Position numbers and translations under genes: made by a program
NCBI RefSeq assembly: GCF_026914185.1
Contig: NC_070558.1
Coordinates: 3,286,001-3,350,000 of the forward strand
From: Puccinia triticina
Lineage: Eukaryota > Basidiomycota > Pucciniomycetes > Pucciniales > Pucciniaceae
DNA: 64,000 nucleotides
Direction: 5' to 3'
The notes under the pieces: generated by a model
The model's input: only the letters and a program-made list of their open reading frames with translations
The model's database searches: none
What the model was told of the DNA's origin: nothing
In this document: positions 22,085-32,799 of the stretch, in pieces
How the letters are laid out: every line of letters starts with the position of its first letter
How positions within the stretch are numbered: the stretch's first letter is position 1

Positions 22085-22300
22085 AGTCAAGCAAAGAGGG
22101 TTGTGCATATCCCTTTGATGAACGGTCTGTACTGGTCATCCAGAGGGTTGTATGCTCTTGATGGCCAGTCTGTGCTGGAAATTGAGACAGTTGATTTCTC
22201 TTGATGAACAGCCTGGAGCGGCTATTAAGAAGTTGTACGCTCTCAATGGCCGGTCTGTCCCGGTCATCAAGAGTGATGGTGGTGTTTACTCCATTAGTTT
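22085..22300. repeat. Diverged palindromic satellite (GGCCGGTCTGT type)
   Basis: About four loose copies of a unit such as TGATGAACGGTCTGTACTGGTCATC and CAATGGCCGGTCTGTCCCGG, with periods near 55 bp. It is a degenerate member of the CCGGTCATTGAGAGG palindrome family found at 23.5, 32.1, 38.5 and 49.1 kb. Confidence 0.6.
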
Positions 22301-22500
22301 TTGGAGTGCACAGGGTTCCACTCCCAATAAATTTGAGTGGAGAACTGTGCACTCTAAGATTTCTTGGAGTGAACTACTCTTTTTTAGTGCACATGGTCAT
22401 TTTTGGTAGTGTGTAACGCATGACCCAAAATTAAATTTACAACTCCCACAAAATATTCATAAATTTAAAGGGAGTTGAAAAATTGACTTCCATGTATTAA

Positions 22501-22941
22501 TTAATTGACTCCCAAAATGTGTTTACCTCGCGCGGACTGCCTCAGGATGTCCACCCTGGGTCCGCAGGACAAAATTTTGACCCGCAAGGATTTTGGGGCT
22601 TGGAGGGCTTTTTCCACCTTTGCCTTCTTTTCCGGGTCAAAATACATGCCCCAGAAGGCCGCCGTGGACTCCACGTAGGTCAGGGTGGGCGGTTCCACTG
22701 CTGCCTGGTTGAGGAACAGGGCGGCCCATACGCCCACGGGTCCGGTCATGTACAAGGACACAAATATGATTTGCTTTGCGTTGGTTGGGAACAAGGCCTT
22801 GTTCAAGGTCATATAGATGCCAACCTGGTGGGCGAAGAGGCTTGGATCTACAGCCTCTTGAACCTTGAGTATGGTCCGTGACATGTACGTGTAGTCTATG
22901 TACATGTGAGTCTGCTCTGCAGAGCCCGCGCTACGGCTCAT
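22501..22941 (-). mobile_element. Gag-like fragment of an LTR retrotransposon
   Basis: A 146-codon frame on the minus strand with KIIFVSLYMTGPVGVWAALF-like and YFDPEKKAKVEKAL segments. Helical composition, a VWAxLF-type motif and DPEKKAKVEKAL resemble the capsid part of Ty3/gypsy Gag. No protease, reverse transcriptase or LTR is near, so it is an isolated fragment. The family assignment is tentative. Confidence 0.45.
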
Positions 22942-23418
22942 AACAGTGTCAAGTCAATATTCAAGGTTTGTTGTACCATATTCAAGCTAGACAATCTGGC
23001 TTCTTAACACATATAAGCTTGTGAGTTGTTTTTTTTGTTTTCCAATGTCTCCATGCACATGCATGTGAGCTGTTTTCCATTTTGTCAATGTCACCTTTGT
23101 GTACGCGCGTACATTGGGGTGACAGATCACCAGAGGGGCCTTTCACGGCTCTGCGACAAGTAAAAATTGGTCAGAAAGCCATTAAAGCCCCAGCTAGTCA
23201 CATTTATGTTGTGCAAAACCCCTTGCACATAGAGAAATTGATCAACATAAATTTGACCTGAATGATTGAGAATTGGGCATTGAGTAACTATCATTTCCTT
23301 ATAGGTTGCAATTGAGTTATCCTTAAAGAATGAAACAGTTTTATACAACATTGCATGAGTGTCAGACACTGAGACACTAACTCCATGTGTCTACAAGTGG
23401 AAAGTGCATGTTTTATAA

Positions 23419-24041
23419 CACTGCGGGCATCTTGATGTCGCTGCGGACCGCAGCGACATCTGACGATTCAGTGGGGATTCGAGCCCCGCGCAACAAGTAT
23501 TGCAGCGACACTTGGCCGGCTGATGGACAGCGGGCCACCGAGCACAAGGACCGGTCATTGGGAGGAGGAATCCATACTCCTCTCAATGCCAACACAGGCC
23601 TGCGTCGAGAGGAGTACATGCACCTCGATGCCCAGTCTGTGCCGTCCATCGAGGGAAGTGTGTATGTACTCCTCCCGATGACCGGGCCTTGGGCCAGCCA
23701 TCGAGAGGAGTGCGTACTCCTCTTGGTGACCGTTTGTTGTGCCGGCCATCGAGAGGTGTCTGTACTCCTCTTGACGCCGGTGTGTGCTGGCATCAAGAGG
23801 AGTGTGGACTCCTCCCGATGACCGGTCCATGAGCTGGTCACCAAGAGGAGTGAGAGGAGTGTGTAATCCTCTCGATGGCCGGCACAAGGACCGGTCATCA
23901 AGAGATTGTTATGTATTGGTGGCCGGCTGTCCAAAGGCAAATCTATCAGCCGGCCAGATGTTGCTGCAGCTGACGCTGCATTCTGACATGCAGCGTCATG
24001 ATGTCGCTGCGGCCCGCACCGACAGCAAGATGCCCGCAGTG
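23419..24041. mobile_element. Non-autonomous element with TAA target site and palindromic satellite core
   Basis: Ends CACTGCGGGCATCTTG at 23419 and the reverse complement ending at 24041; inside these, GATGTCGCTGCGG pairs with CCGCACCGACAGC less perfectly. Both sides are flanked by TAA, the 3-bp target duplication typical of PIF/Harbinger. The middle (about 23540-23930) consists of degenerate copies of CCGGTCATCGAGAGGAGT in both orientations. It has no coding capacity. Confidence 0.75.
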
Positions 24042-24115
24042 TAACCTAATGGTTAGAGACTGCTTTAGTAATTGACTCATGTACATGAAGTCATGAGTTC
24101 AATCCCCTGTCTTTA
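24042..24115 (+). repeat. tRNA-derived SINE-like head
   Basis: TAACCTAATGGTTAGAGACTG resembles an RNA polymerase III A box with its D-loop context. GAGTTCAATCC at 24095-24105 is close to the B-box consensus GGTTCRANNCC. The spacing is tRNA-like. The 3' limit is not clear. There is no acceptor-stem pairing, so it is not a functional tRNA. Confidence 0.4.
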
Positions 24116-25084
24116 CATTAATTTGTACCTTTTATGGCTATGTACAGCTTTTATGGATCAAACCATAATATTTCACACTTTTTGAGTATGCAATTAACTT
24201 TATTTCACCTTTTATTACATGTTGTACATACAGAGAGAGATAATCTTATCTCTCCATGTATTTATCCTTATTGAGAGCAATTACTTACAAATAGAGAGTT
24301 TACATAAATACTATGTAAATCCCTCTCTTGAATTCCGTGTTCCTCTCCTCCTCCTTGGAGTTAAGGATCCCTCTGGGGCCTTGACTCAAAGGAGGATCTG
24401 GATCCTGTAATATAAAAGGGGGGACCTTTCCCCTGGAGAGATCTCCCCCCAAGATTATTACACATAAAAACCTGATTACCTTACTTATATTACAAGTGAG
24501 TGGGGTTTAAGTTATAATCTACTAACCTTTTCTATTTACAGCTTCATCTTCCTTCAAGTATATTTCTCCTAGTTACAGGTGGGTAGTATAACACCTGTAA
24601 CCTAGGATAAAAAGGATATATTTCCTTATTCAGCTACAGCGCTTGGCTCGAGTTATCGCCGCGTCCCCTTACATTTGTAAGGGGGCTAGCCCCTCCGCTA
24701 CATAGCGTCGAGGTGTGGTTTATTCCCACTGGCTCTTTGAGCTACAGTGCGGCCCCATCTCCGCTGGCCGCAGCCCAAGCCGCTACAGCGTGAACTTAAA
24801 ATCCATCAGAGCCACGTCACATAAGAGACGAGCCCTGACAATGAGGTCCTGTGATACTTTGTCATAAATTAAGCCAGACTTCCCATTGACTTCTGAATAA
24901 TTTATCAATCATTTCCTAATAGAAATCTGACTGACATCAGACCCAGAACAACATAAAATTACAGTCAGGCACTCTCTGGAGAGAGTGTCAAAGTCTCCCC
25001 CGGTGCATAGTAATTAGACTGTGAGTTCCAAATTTCTGAATGATTTCTAAGCTTCAAAAAAAAAACTCCCTGGTAATCTTTGAA

Positions 25085-26072
25085 AAATAGGGGGTTTCAA
25101 ACCACCTCCAGGAAGTTGTCCAGGTTGCACTTTCCAGGAAAAAAACACCTCCTGGAACATCTCCTGCGGACCTGGATTCCTGACCGGCAAGACCCTCCAG
25201 GAGGTCCAGGAAATCAGGAAAAACAAGTCCAAAACAAAGAAACAATACCATCTTTGACCTTAGCCCCAAACAGAACTGAACCCCCAGGACTTTTTTTCTC
25301 ACCATCTTCCCACCACATGGTCATTGGGAGGACTCACAACCTCTCAATGACCTAGAGAATCTGCCGTTGGACCCGGGTGCCGCACCCGTTTTACCTGAAA
25401 AATAGGCACCTGCACCCGTACCCGGCACCTGCCGGCGGGTGCCGCGGGTGTACCGGCGGGTGCCGCCGGAAAGGATCCTTTCCGGGAGACAAGGCTGTTG
25501 TAGTCTTGTTGTCCGCGAGGGATCCGCGGACAACGAGGCTACAACAGCCTCGTTGCTTGCAAGGGATCCGCGGACAACGAGGCTACAACAGCCTTGTCGC
25601 TCGCAAGTGATCCCTTGCGGACAACGAGGCTGTATCTTGTTGTCCGCAAGGGTTCACTTGCGGACAACGAGGCTGTATCTTGTCGTCCGCAAGGGTTACT
25701 TGCGGACGACGAGGCTACAACTCGTTGTCCGCAAGTGATCCCTTGCGGACAACAAGATACAGCCTCCTCGCAACACTGGGTCGCTACGCTACGCTATTTC
25801 AGCGCTACGTGTTAGCGTAGCGGCAAAAAGCGCGCATCTATTTTGCATAGCGTTAGCGCGCTGTTAGCGCCGCACTTTGGGACCCCGGCCACAATGTAAT
25901 TTTATGAGATAAAACCACTCCCATTTCCTGGTTCAAATTTCCTGTTCTTGAGCATTTGGGGGGACTCAAACTCCAGGTCCCAGGAGTTTTTTTTTTTGGC
26001 AGGGGAAATTTTTCCTGGGAAGTCCAACCTGGAATACTTCCTGGAGGTGGTTTGAAACCCCCTAATGTTCCC
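25085..26072. repeat. Inverted-repeat region with a hairpin array (TTGTCCGCAAG)
   Basis: GGGGGTTTCAAACCACCTCC near 25090 is repeated as its reverse complement near 26042-26062, giving about 1 kb between arms. The centre, about 25490-25765, is an array of TTGTCCGCAAGGGATC and its reverse complement GATCCCTTGCGGACAA, separated by GAGGCTACAACAGCC spacers. The segment at 25370-25460 is a GGGTGCCG/CACCCG-rich run resembling the VNTR at 53.2 kb. Most likely a foldback element whose exact ends I cannot fix. Confidence 0.55.
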
Positions 26073-26097
26073 AAGCCCTACACGGCAGGGGTACTTC

Positions 26098-26850
26098 CTG
26101 CCCCGCCCGTTTGTGGAACCGACGAGAGGAGGGTAATCTGTGGAGCCGACAAGGATCGGCTTGGTAACCCCTCGGTAAGCTTGTTGGTTCCACGAAACGC
26201 TATTTTTCCACGTGGAACCGATGGGCTTCACACTTTTCCCCGTCGGTTCCACGATGTGCCTTCCTGGCACGCGTGGAGACCACGTCAGCTCGTTGCTCAC
26301 GTCGGTTCCACGGCATTTCTTTTTTTTTTTACTTCCAGCTAAGACCAACTCAGGCTGGTCCTGAGGTTTTGAAAGTCCAACAAAACTTGATTTTGAAGAG
26401 AGGAAAAAAAACTTGAAAAAAAAAACTTAAGAAAAAAACCTATTGCAAACCCAATCGCAAACCATTGTTTGGGGGGTTGATATAGTGTGTAAAAGCGTGA
26501 TACAGGAATGTGAAATGGCTGCGTTGTGTAGCACTCCATTTCACCCAGGCTCCCTGTGTTTGGTGTGGGTTCGAGTCCCAATGATGACAATTTTTGTTGG
26601 GCTCCTCCCGCTAAATTTTTCAGCCACGCCTACGTGGCCACGTGGATTCCACGGGTACACATCTGTAAGTATCCGTGGAATCCTTGGGGCCATCACGAGG
26701 TGCCCCCGTGATCCACTTGGTGGAGGTCACGTGAACGTGTGGACCAGCAGCCGCTGGTCCGACCTTGCGCGCGGCTACCACGTGGAGTCCTTGTGGATTC
26801 CGCGTGATTTCCCCGTGGATGGACTCCCCGGGTGTACTGGTTAGTTTTGT
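26098..26850 (+). repeat. Composite dispersed repeat, copy A
   Basis: It begins GGGGTACTTCC, runs through TGGAACCGACG-rich sequence and a T-rich spacer, and ends near GGACTCCCCGGGTGTACTGG. The same order of blocks is found inverted at 30657-31430. A B-box-like GGTTCGAGTCC at 26568-26578 inside it suggests a tRNA-derived SINE part. No protein is encoded. Confidence 0.6.
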
Positions 26851-26869
26851 CTCTTTGACTGATTCTCAT

Positions 26870-27475
26870 CAAGGGTGGGCTGTTATGTTACCCGTAATTG
26901 GGAACGTAACTGTAACGTAACTTTTAAAGTTACGTTACCCAGTAGTTACAGATACCTTGATTTTAGTTACGATATCTGCTGCAGAAAAAGGGCTGTTTAT
27001 TTTCTAGTTACGTTACCCAGAAGTTTTCAACAAAATGGGTTACGTTACAGGTTTGCCCAAATTTGGGTAACTTTGCTGTAACTTTCCAAGAGAAATGACT
27101 ATCTGTGGGTTTTTTTTGTTCAATATGAGTACATATTGGGCTCAAGTTGATGTAAAACAGCCACTGATGCCAGTTTCTGCCCAGGGTGTGAGGTCAAAAC
27201 AGGTGCACAGTGAGGATTGAACCCGCAACCTGAATGTTGCAAAACATACAAGAGGCAAGCACTAACCATTATGCTAAATTAATTATTCAAATGAACAATT
27301 TCTTGGAAAATGTTGAACAAAACATTTCCACCCCAAAAAAGTTACATTATCCAAAACCTCCAAAACTCAAAAATAAAAAAAAGTTACTTTACGTGGCTAA
27401 TTTGGATAACTAAAAAAAAGTTACGGTATACAATTAGCCCTCCGTAACGTACCGTAACGTAACTGCCCACCCTTG
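26870..27475. mobile_element. hAT-type MITE with TTCTCAT target duplication
   Basis: 606 bp. It starts CAAGGGTGGGCTG and ends with GCCCACCCTTG; the inner arms are rich in GTAACGTAAC/GTTACGTTAC. The flanks repeat TTCTCAT on both sides (26863-26869 and 27476-27482). Ends of CAxGGGTGGGC and a 7-8-bp duplication fit the hAT superfamily. It contains a minus-strand tRNA-like segment: A box TAGCATAATGG near 27276-27264 and B box GGGTTCAATCC at 27224-27214. Confidence 0.8.
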
Positions 27476-27639
27476 TTCTCATCCTGTGATTCCCTAATGC
27501 TGTTGGCAGGTGTGGGAGTTAGAGGCTCAGAGGTTGCAGGTTGGTTCTTGTGGCCGTCAATGTCATTTGTAGTTGAATTTGGTGCAGGATTGACCTCAAT
27601 ATCAGTTTTGTTGGTAGAAGAACCCGCCATGAGCCAAGC

Positions 27640-28110
27640 ACCAAGAGTTAAGAGTGGTGTACGTGGTTACAAGAGAGTGTCACCGAGTCTGGATGGTGGT
27701 CCCAAGCTGGCGGCCTGGGGTATTGGGTTGCCGGTTGGACTTGAGAGCCAACAGTGTTGGCTTGCCGCTGCTGGCAAGCCTTTGTTGGCTGTCTTCCGTG
27801 TTGGACCCTTGTTTGACGTACAGTCAAGCCAACGGGGCCAACAAGTTGGCCCAACCCAGCCGTACCATCAGCCTGCTCAGCAGGGCCAAACATGGTTGGC
27901 TGGGTTATGCCATGGCACTATTCTGACCCCGCTTTCATGCCAACAGAATGGGCTGGTTGCATTGGCATGACAGCTGGGTCGGATGGGTCAAACCAACGCG
28001 GGTCTGACCCATCCCCGGCGTTGACCTGCCTCCGCAGTCAAATTTGCGGCAGGCAGGTCAAACCTGACATTCCCTTGACCCCGCGGGCGCGCCAACACAA
28101 CTCAAAGTTG
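27640..28110. repeat. GC-rich palindrome-rich segment
   Basis: Repeated local inversions such as GGCTTGCCGCTGCTGGCAAGCC (27758-27779), GGGTCGGATGGGTC / GACCCATCCCC, and GCGGCAGGCAGG. Long ORFs here on both strands are products of the low-complexity sequence. Ends are not clear. Confidence 0.45.
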
Positions 28111-28687
28111 AGAATCAAGCGGTGGTGTAGTGAAATATATCATGTAAACAACATTTTTGATGATATAGATAAAAAAGGATTTCTTCAGTCCTGTTTGTTT
28201 CTACTTCCATGTCGGGCCCAGTTGAGATCAATGAGGTCATTGGTAAGCCTTCAATGTTGTGCTCCCAAAGTGAGCTTGACTGATTGAATTTGTTGCTGGC
28301 GTAAAGTGTACGGTATACTTTGAGGTGGAACAAGCTTCATGCGTTGAGGTAACTCAAAAGTGCCTGTTGATTTGGGCTTGTTGTCCTCGACAATCATATT
28401 GTGAAGGATAACACATGTTCGCATGATTGAAACCATGTCGTGGGGGTTCCAGAAGCAAGCAGGTGAGGCAATTATGGCCCATTGTGCTTGTAAAACACCA
28501 AATTCCCTTTCAATATTTTTTCGAGCGGCTTCTTGAAGTTTTTCGAAGTGTTGAGATCAAGCATCCCTTGGCTTTGATAAGGGTTGACCAGGCAGGATAT
28601 ATTCCATCAACAAGGTAATAAACATGCTGATATTGCTGGACGCAGACTTCAAATTCAACATTGTGGAACTCCGTCCATGCCAGGCAG

Positions 28688-29670
28688 AGGCAGTTGTTGG
28701 AGGGGAAAAGTTGTTTAGTGGATGCCCTCCAGGGATGGTCTTGGAAAAGAGTGGGGATCTTTGAGTGATGAGGTATGAGGGTGGTTGATTTACAACGGCG
28801 CTGAGCGCGCGTCGGCGGGGTTGTGTTATTGGGAAGGGAGGGAAAGACTGGGATGGATGAGGAAGGTTTGAGATGTTGGGGATCGTCAAAGAGCGCCGGA
28901 AGGCGGAGTCAGACAGGAAGAAGATTGACAAAGCTACGCCATGTGCGTGATAAGAGTTCCCGCAAGTCGTCGGGATGGATAAAGCTAGCAGAATACTTGG
29001 GATCGCAATGAATAATTAAGGTGTTCAAAGTTGACTTGCATAAAATCATAACACCATAAAATCATAAAATTTTAAGCAGAAAAAATATGTACCACCCCAA
29101 CACTCAAAACAGAGCATTAGTTTGAAAATGGTACATAAGAAATTATCACCCAAAGGTTTATGATTTTATGATTTCAACTTTGAACACCTTAAATGATGAT
29201 GAATAAAATTGTGATGGAAAAAAATATTGTTCAGAGTGTCTCCCATGCTGCTCCATCATCTAAGTTTGGACAGAACTTAGACTCCGGGTGCAGCACGCAG
29301 CGGGACCTTCATCATACACCCACGCGCGCGACAAACATAAGAACAGAAACAAAACGGAACAACACCACCACAAAAAAAACTCAGACAAAACCAAACCCAC
29401 CACACTGAACCCATCCAAACGCGCGCAATCAAGAAAGGTAAAAAAGAAACCACAGAACCAAAACAGAAAAGAAACAAGATAAGTAACAGAAAGAAACAAT
29501 CCACATAAGAGAAGACAACCAAAACCCGCGGGCCATCATGTGTCCGCCGCGTGAGATCCACGCGTCTCAGATTCAAAACTTGCTTCATGAGACGTCTTGA
29601 GGTCCGCCGCGCGTCCGCGCTGTGATTTGAAATTTGGCTCTATGTGTACTGGATAGCGCACCACAACGTC
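28688..29670. mobile_element. Insertion within the Harbinger transposase, flanked by CCAGGCAG
   Basis: CCAGGCAG occurs at 28680-28687 and again at 29671-29678, exactly where the transposase homology stops and resumes. An 8-bp direct repeat suggests a hAT-like insertion of 983 bp. The termini are only weakly inverted (AGGCAGTTGTTGG / CCACAACGTC), so the superfamily is uncertain. A second element, 29017-29192, sits inside it. Confidence 0.5.
29017..29192. mobile_element. MITE, TTAAGGTGTTCAAAGTTGA family, copy 1
   Basis: 176 bp with perfect ends TTAAGGTGTTCAAAGTTGA / TCAACTTTGAACACCTTAA. The interior is AT-rich with CATAAAATCATAAAA motifs. Two further copies are at 37816-38017 and 56898-57066. 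Confidence 0.85.
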
Positions 29671-30656
29671 CCAGGCAGTTCCAGCTAGTTGTTCTTCAAA
29701 AATAGGTGACTGATTCAGGACATTAATATTGTTAAGAGCCCCTGCCGTTCCAAAAAAACTGTGCCAGATCCATAATCATTGATTGGCAAAGGCTTCCAAA
29801 ACAATTGTTGGTCCATCTTCTTTCCCTTTATACTGACCAGCCAATGCAGTTGGGCAGTTCTTCCATGCCCAGTGCATGCAATCCAGGCTGTCAATGCAGC
29901 CTGGAAAGCCTCAAAGATTGTTGATGTCAAGCATTCTTGTCAAGTCTTCGGCAGTTGGCTTTTGTAGATACTTGTCCCCGTAAAGAAGTTCCCTTGATTC
30001 ACAGAAATGCTTGAGAGTCTTTTGAGCAGTAGCTTCACCAATTCAATAATATTCATTGGTGGCATCTGATGCACATCCGTAGGCAAGCTGTTGGAGAGCA
30101 CAAGTGATCTTCTGGAAACTTGACAGGCCCATCTTTCCTGTGGCATCCTGATAAGTGATTTTTATTAGTTCCAAAGATATCCAAAATATACAGAAGAAAA
30201 TAACATACTGGTTGTTGACCAAAGCATGGAGTGAATTCCGTTATGTGGGCTGCAATCTTCAGGAATAACTCTCTTCTGAGTTGGAAGCGCCTCTCAAAAT
30301 CACGATTGTTGTACGTTGCACCATTGATAAAATAGTCCTTCATGAGCATCTTGTGTCCGGCGGCGTGGTTTCTTTCTTTTTTTGGGCGGTGTTGGGGTGG
30401 AGGGTTTGGATCTCTGTCTTCCTCAGTCTCCAACAGTTCTTCAATTGAGCTGAATCCGTCTTCCTCATCCTCTTCTTCCTCATCTTCATCCTCTGTGTCT
30501 GCCGCAAATATGTCCTCAACAAGTTGTTGTCGTGTATCCATGTGGTTGATCATGGCTAAGGAGAGCTAGCTAGTTTAGCTGGGCAGTTAGCCACAATGGA
30601 TGTTGTTGAAGTGGGTGCGCTAAGTTAACTTGGCTTAAATTTGAACTTTAGCCGCG

Positions 30657-31430
30657 GGCTAAAATAGCAAACTGATACGCCCGGGGAGTCCTTTGACGAG
30701 GATATCTTGAGGAATCCTTGTGGATTCCCTGTAGTGCCCCTGCGCAAGGTTGGACCAGCGGCTGCTGGTCCACACGTTCACGTGCTCTCCACCAATTGGA
30801 TCTTCCGCCCACCGTGAAATCCACATGGAGCACAATGCCAAGCTGGTGAAAAAAGACCTGCACCAACAAAATGATGCCATTGAGATTTGAACCTGAGCTG
30901 CGTGCCAGGGCAAACCCAACAGCGTTGCTTAGCAGCTACCACTACAGGCATACAGGTGACGTTCCTGCACGCAGCGTCACCTGCGCAGTTACTGCGGCCA
31001 CCAAAATTAGGTGATCCAGATTGTGAAACAGCCCCTCGTTTATCAATATTGGACCCACTCAGGAAGCCGTTTGTGAGTCAATTTTCCATCAAAGTTTTTT
31101 TTCTTCCTTTCAATTACTTATTTTCTCAAACTTTCAACACTTCAGGACCAGCCTGAGCTAGTCCTGGTTGGAAGTGAAAAAAAAGGTTGTGGTTGTGGAA
31201 CTGACGTGAGCAACAAGCCAACGTGGTCTCCACAAGTTACAGGAGTGTGCTTTGTGGAACCAATGGGGAAAAGTGACAAAGCCGTTGGTTCCACGGGGAA
31301 AATGATGTTCTGTGGAACCAACAAGCTTACCAAGCACTTACCAAGCTGATCATTGTTGGTTCCACGGATCAAAAGCTCCTTGTCGGATCCACAAACCTGC
31401 TTGCGAGGAAGTACCCCCGGCGTGTACAGA
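30657..31430 (-). repeat. Composite dispersed repeat, copy B (inverted relative to copy A)
   Basis: Reverse-complement match to 26098-26850 at both ends: CCGGGGAGTCC and GGACCAGCGGCTGCTGGTCC at the left, GGTTCCACGG-rich sequence and GGAAGTACCCCC at the right. The middle (about 30840-31140) is more diverged but keeps a B-box-like GAGATTTGAACC and an A/T-rich tract. It may be a different full-length insertion of the same family. Confidence 0.6.
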
Positions 31431-31475
31431 TGCTCTTAGGCCTAGCCTCATCACCCTCTGAGTCACCTGGAGGTT

Positions 31476-31636
31476 TATGGTATTCAAAATTGCATAAGAT
31501 TTTTTTACATAAAATCATAAACTGCAATTTTGGCTGGGAGATGTCACTTAAAGTTGTATGCACGCTGACATCTCCCAGCCAAAATTGGTTTTATGATTTT
31601 ATGTAAATAGTGACATATGCAATTTTGAATACCATA
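31476..31636. mobile_element. MITE, TATGGTATTCAAAATTGCATA family
   Basis: 161 bp with inverted ends TATGGTATTCAAAATTGCATA / TATGCAATTTTGAATACCATA and inner arms TTTGGCTGGGAGATGTCA / TGACATCTCCCAGCCAAA. Parts of the same family are at 6331-6640. Confidence 0.8.
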
Positions 31637-31783
31637 GTTGTTTTCTTTTTGGGTCATCTCTCCTCCACCTCGTCTTCTCCTTGCTTCAACAGTTCTCACC
31701 TGTTTTCACAGTTATAACCTCAAAAGACCTCCCAAGCCAGTTTTTTACATCACAATTACTTCTGAGGAATTCCAGGGACTTAG

Positions 31784-32685
31784 AGCATTTCCACCGCGGG
31801 CCCTAAATCGGGGCCCTAGTTGGAAATTTCAGGAGTTTACCGCCTCAACCCGACCCACTGCGGGCGCTATTTGCGTCGGAAATTTACGGCCGTCCCTAAA
31901 TATTGACCTTGAGTCCCTACGGGCCTACATGTAGGGACTCCAAGGGACTCACTAGGGACTCATCCATCCCCACCTCAACTCTCTTTCACACACCAAACTC
32001 CTTGTGAAACTACAGCTCACACCCCCAAATGTACAATCCCTTCACATGATGGCCAAGTCAGGCCGGCCATCAAGAGGTACTCCCCTCAATGGCCCGTTTG
32101 TTCCGGTCATCGAGAGGAGTACATTCTCCCCTCGATGGCCGGTTCCTTCCGGTCATCGAGAGGAGTACATACTCCCTTTGATGGCCGGTTCCTCCGGTCA
32201 TCGAGAGGAGTACATACTCCCCTTGATGTCCGGTTCCTTTTGGTCATCAAGAGGATACTCCCCATGATGACCGGAACAAACTGGTCTGTTCTGATCATCG
32301 AGGGGAGTTGGCCGGTTTGTTCCAATTATCGAGGGGAGTATATACTCCCCACGATGACCGGAACAACCCGGATTGTTCCGACCTCATCAAGGGAGGTACA
32401 TATTTACTCCCCTTGATGGCTGGTTCGTTCCAGTTATTGAGAGGGGTATATACTCCGCACGATGACCGGAACGACCCGCTTTGTTCCGATCATCAACAAG
32501 AGAACTCCCTTCGATAACCGGGTGGATTTGACGGGGGAGTGGACCGGGGGCGACGCATGCCTTTCATGACTTTTTACAGACTCTCGCGATGTATGCCGCA
32601 GCAGTTTGGGGCGCTAAAACTGGCTGCGCACTGCCAGAGATCAAATTTTAGCGCCCCGAAAATACCGCCCGCGGTGGAAATGCTC
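31784..32685. mobile_element. Harbinger-type non-autonomous element with palindromic satellite core
   Basis: Ends AGCATTTCCACCGCGGGC / GCCCGCGGTGGAAATGCT, with TTA immediately outside the flanking G/C on both sides, fit PIF/Harbinger target choice. The core, about 32040-32520, is an array of CCGGTCATCGAGAGGAGTA-like units in alternating orientation. No coding capacity. Confidence 0.75.
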
Positions 32686-32799
32686 TTACACTAGGAGAGC
32701 CCGCAGAGGAGCCAACACCCTGGTCAATCACACGCGCCAAAGGGAGCAAAAACCAAATCTGGTCACTTACCATCGAGCTGGCAAGACATCTAACACGGC

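Larger units (their letters stand above)
28230..30553 (-). pseudogene. PIF/Harbinger transposase, decayed and interrupted
   Basis: Minus-strand start at about 30553 with an acidic N-terminus, then KDYFINGATYNNRDFERRFQ and ELFLKIAAHIT. Below 29930 comes GCIDSLDCMHWAWKNCP with AGQYKG, the first catalytic Asp region of plant-type Harbinger transposases. Near 28560-28620 comes YYLVDGIYPAWSTLIK, the second Asp region; near 28500 RRKNIEREFG-like sequence; and at 28436 CVILHNMIVEDN, the conserved end. Stop codons and frame changes split it, and about 1 kb of foreign sequence (28688-29670) separates the two catalytic Asp blocks. It cannot make a whole protein. Confidence 0.75.

Noticed and set aside
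27205..27290. A functional tRNA gene on the minus strand
   Set aside because: A and B boxes are good, but acceptor-stem pairing is missing, and the sequence is embedded in a hAT-type MITE.
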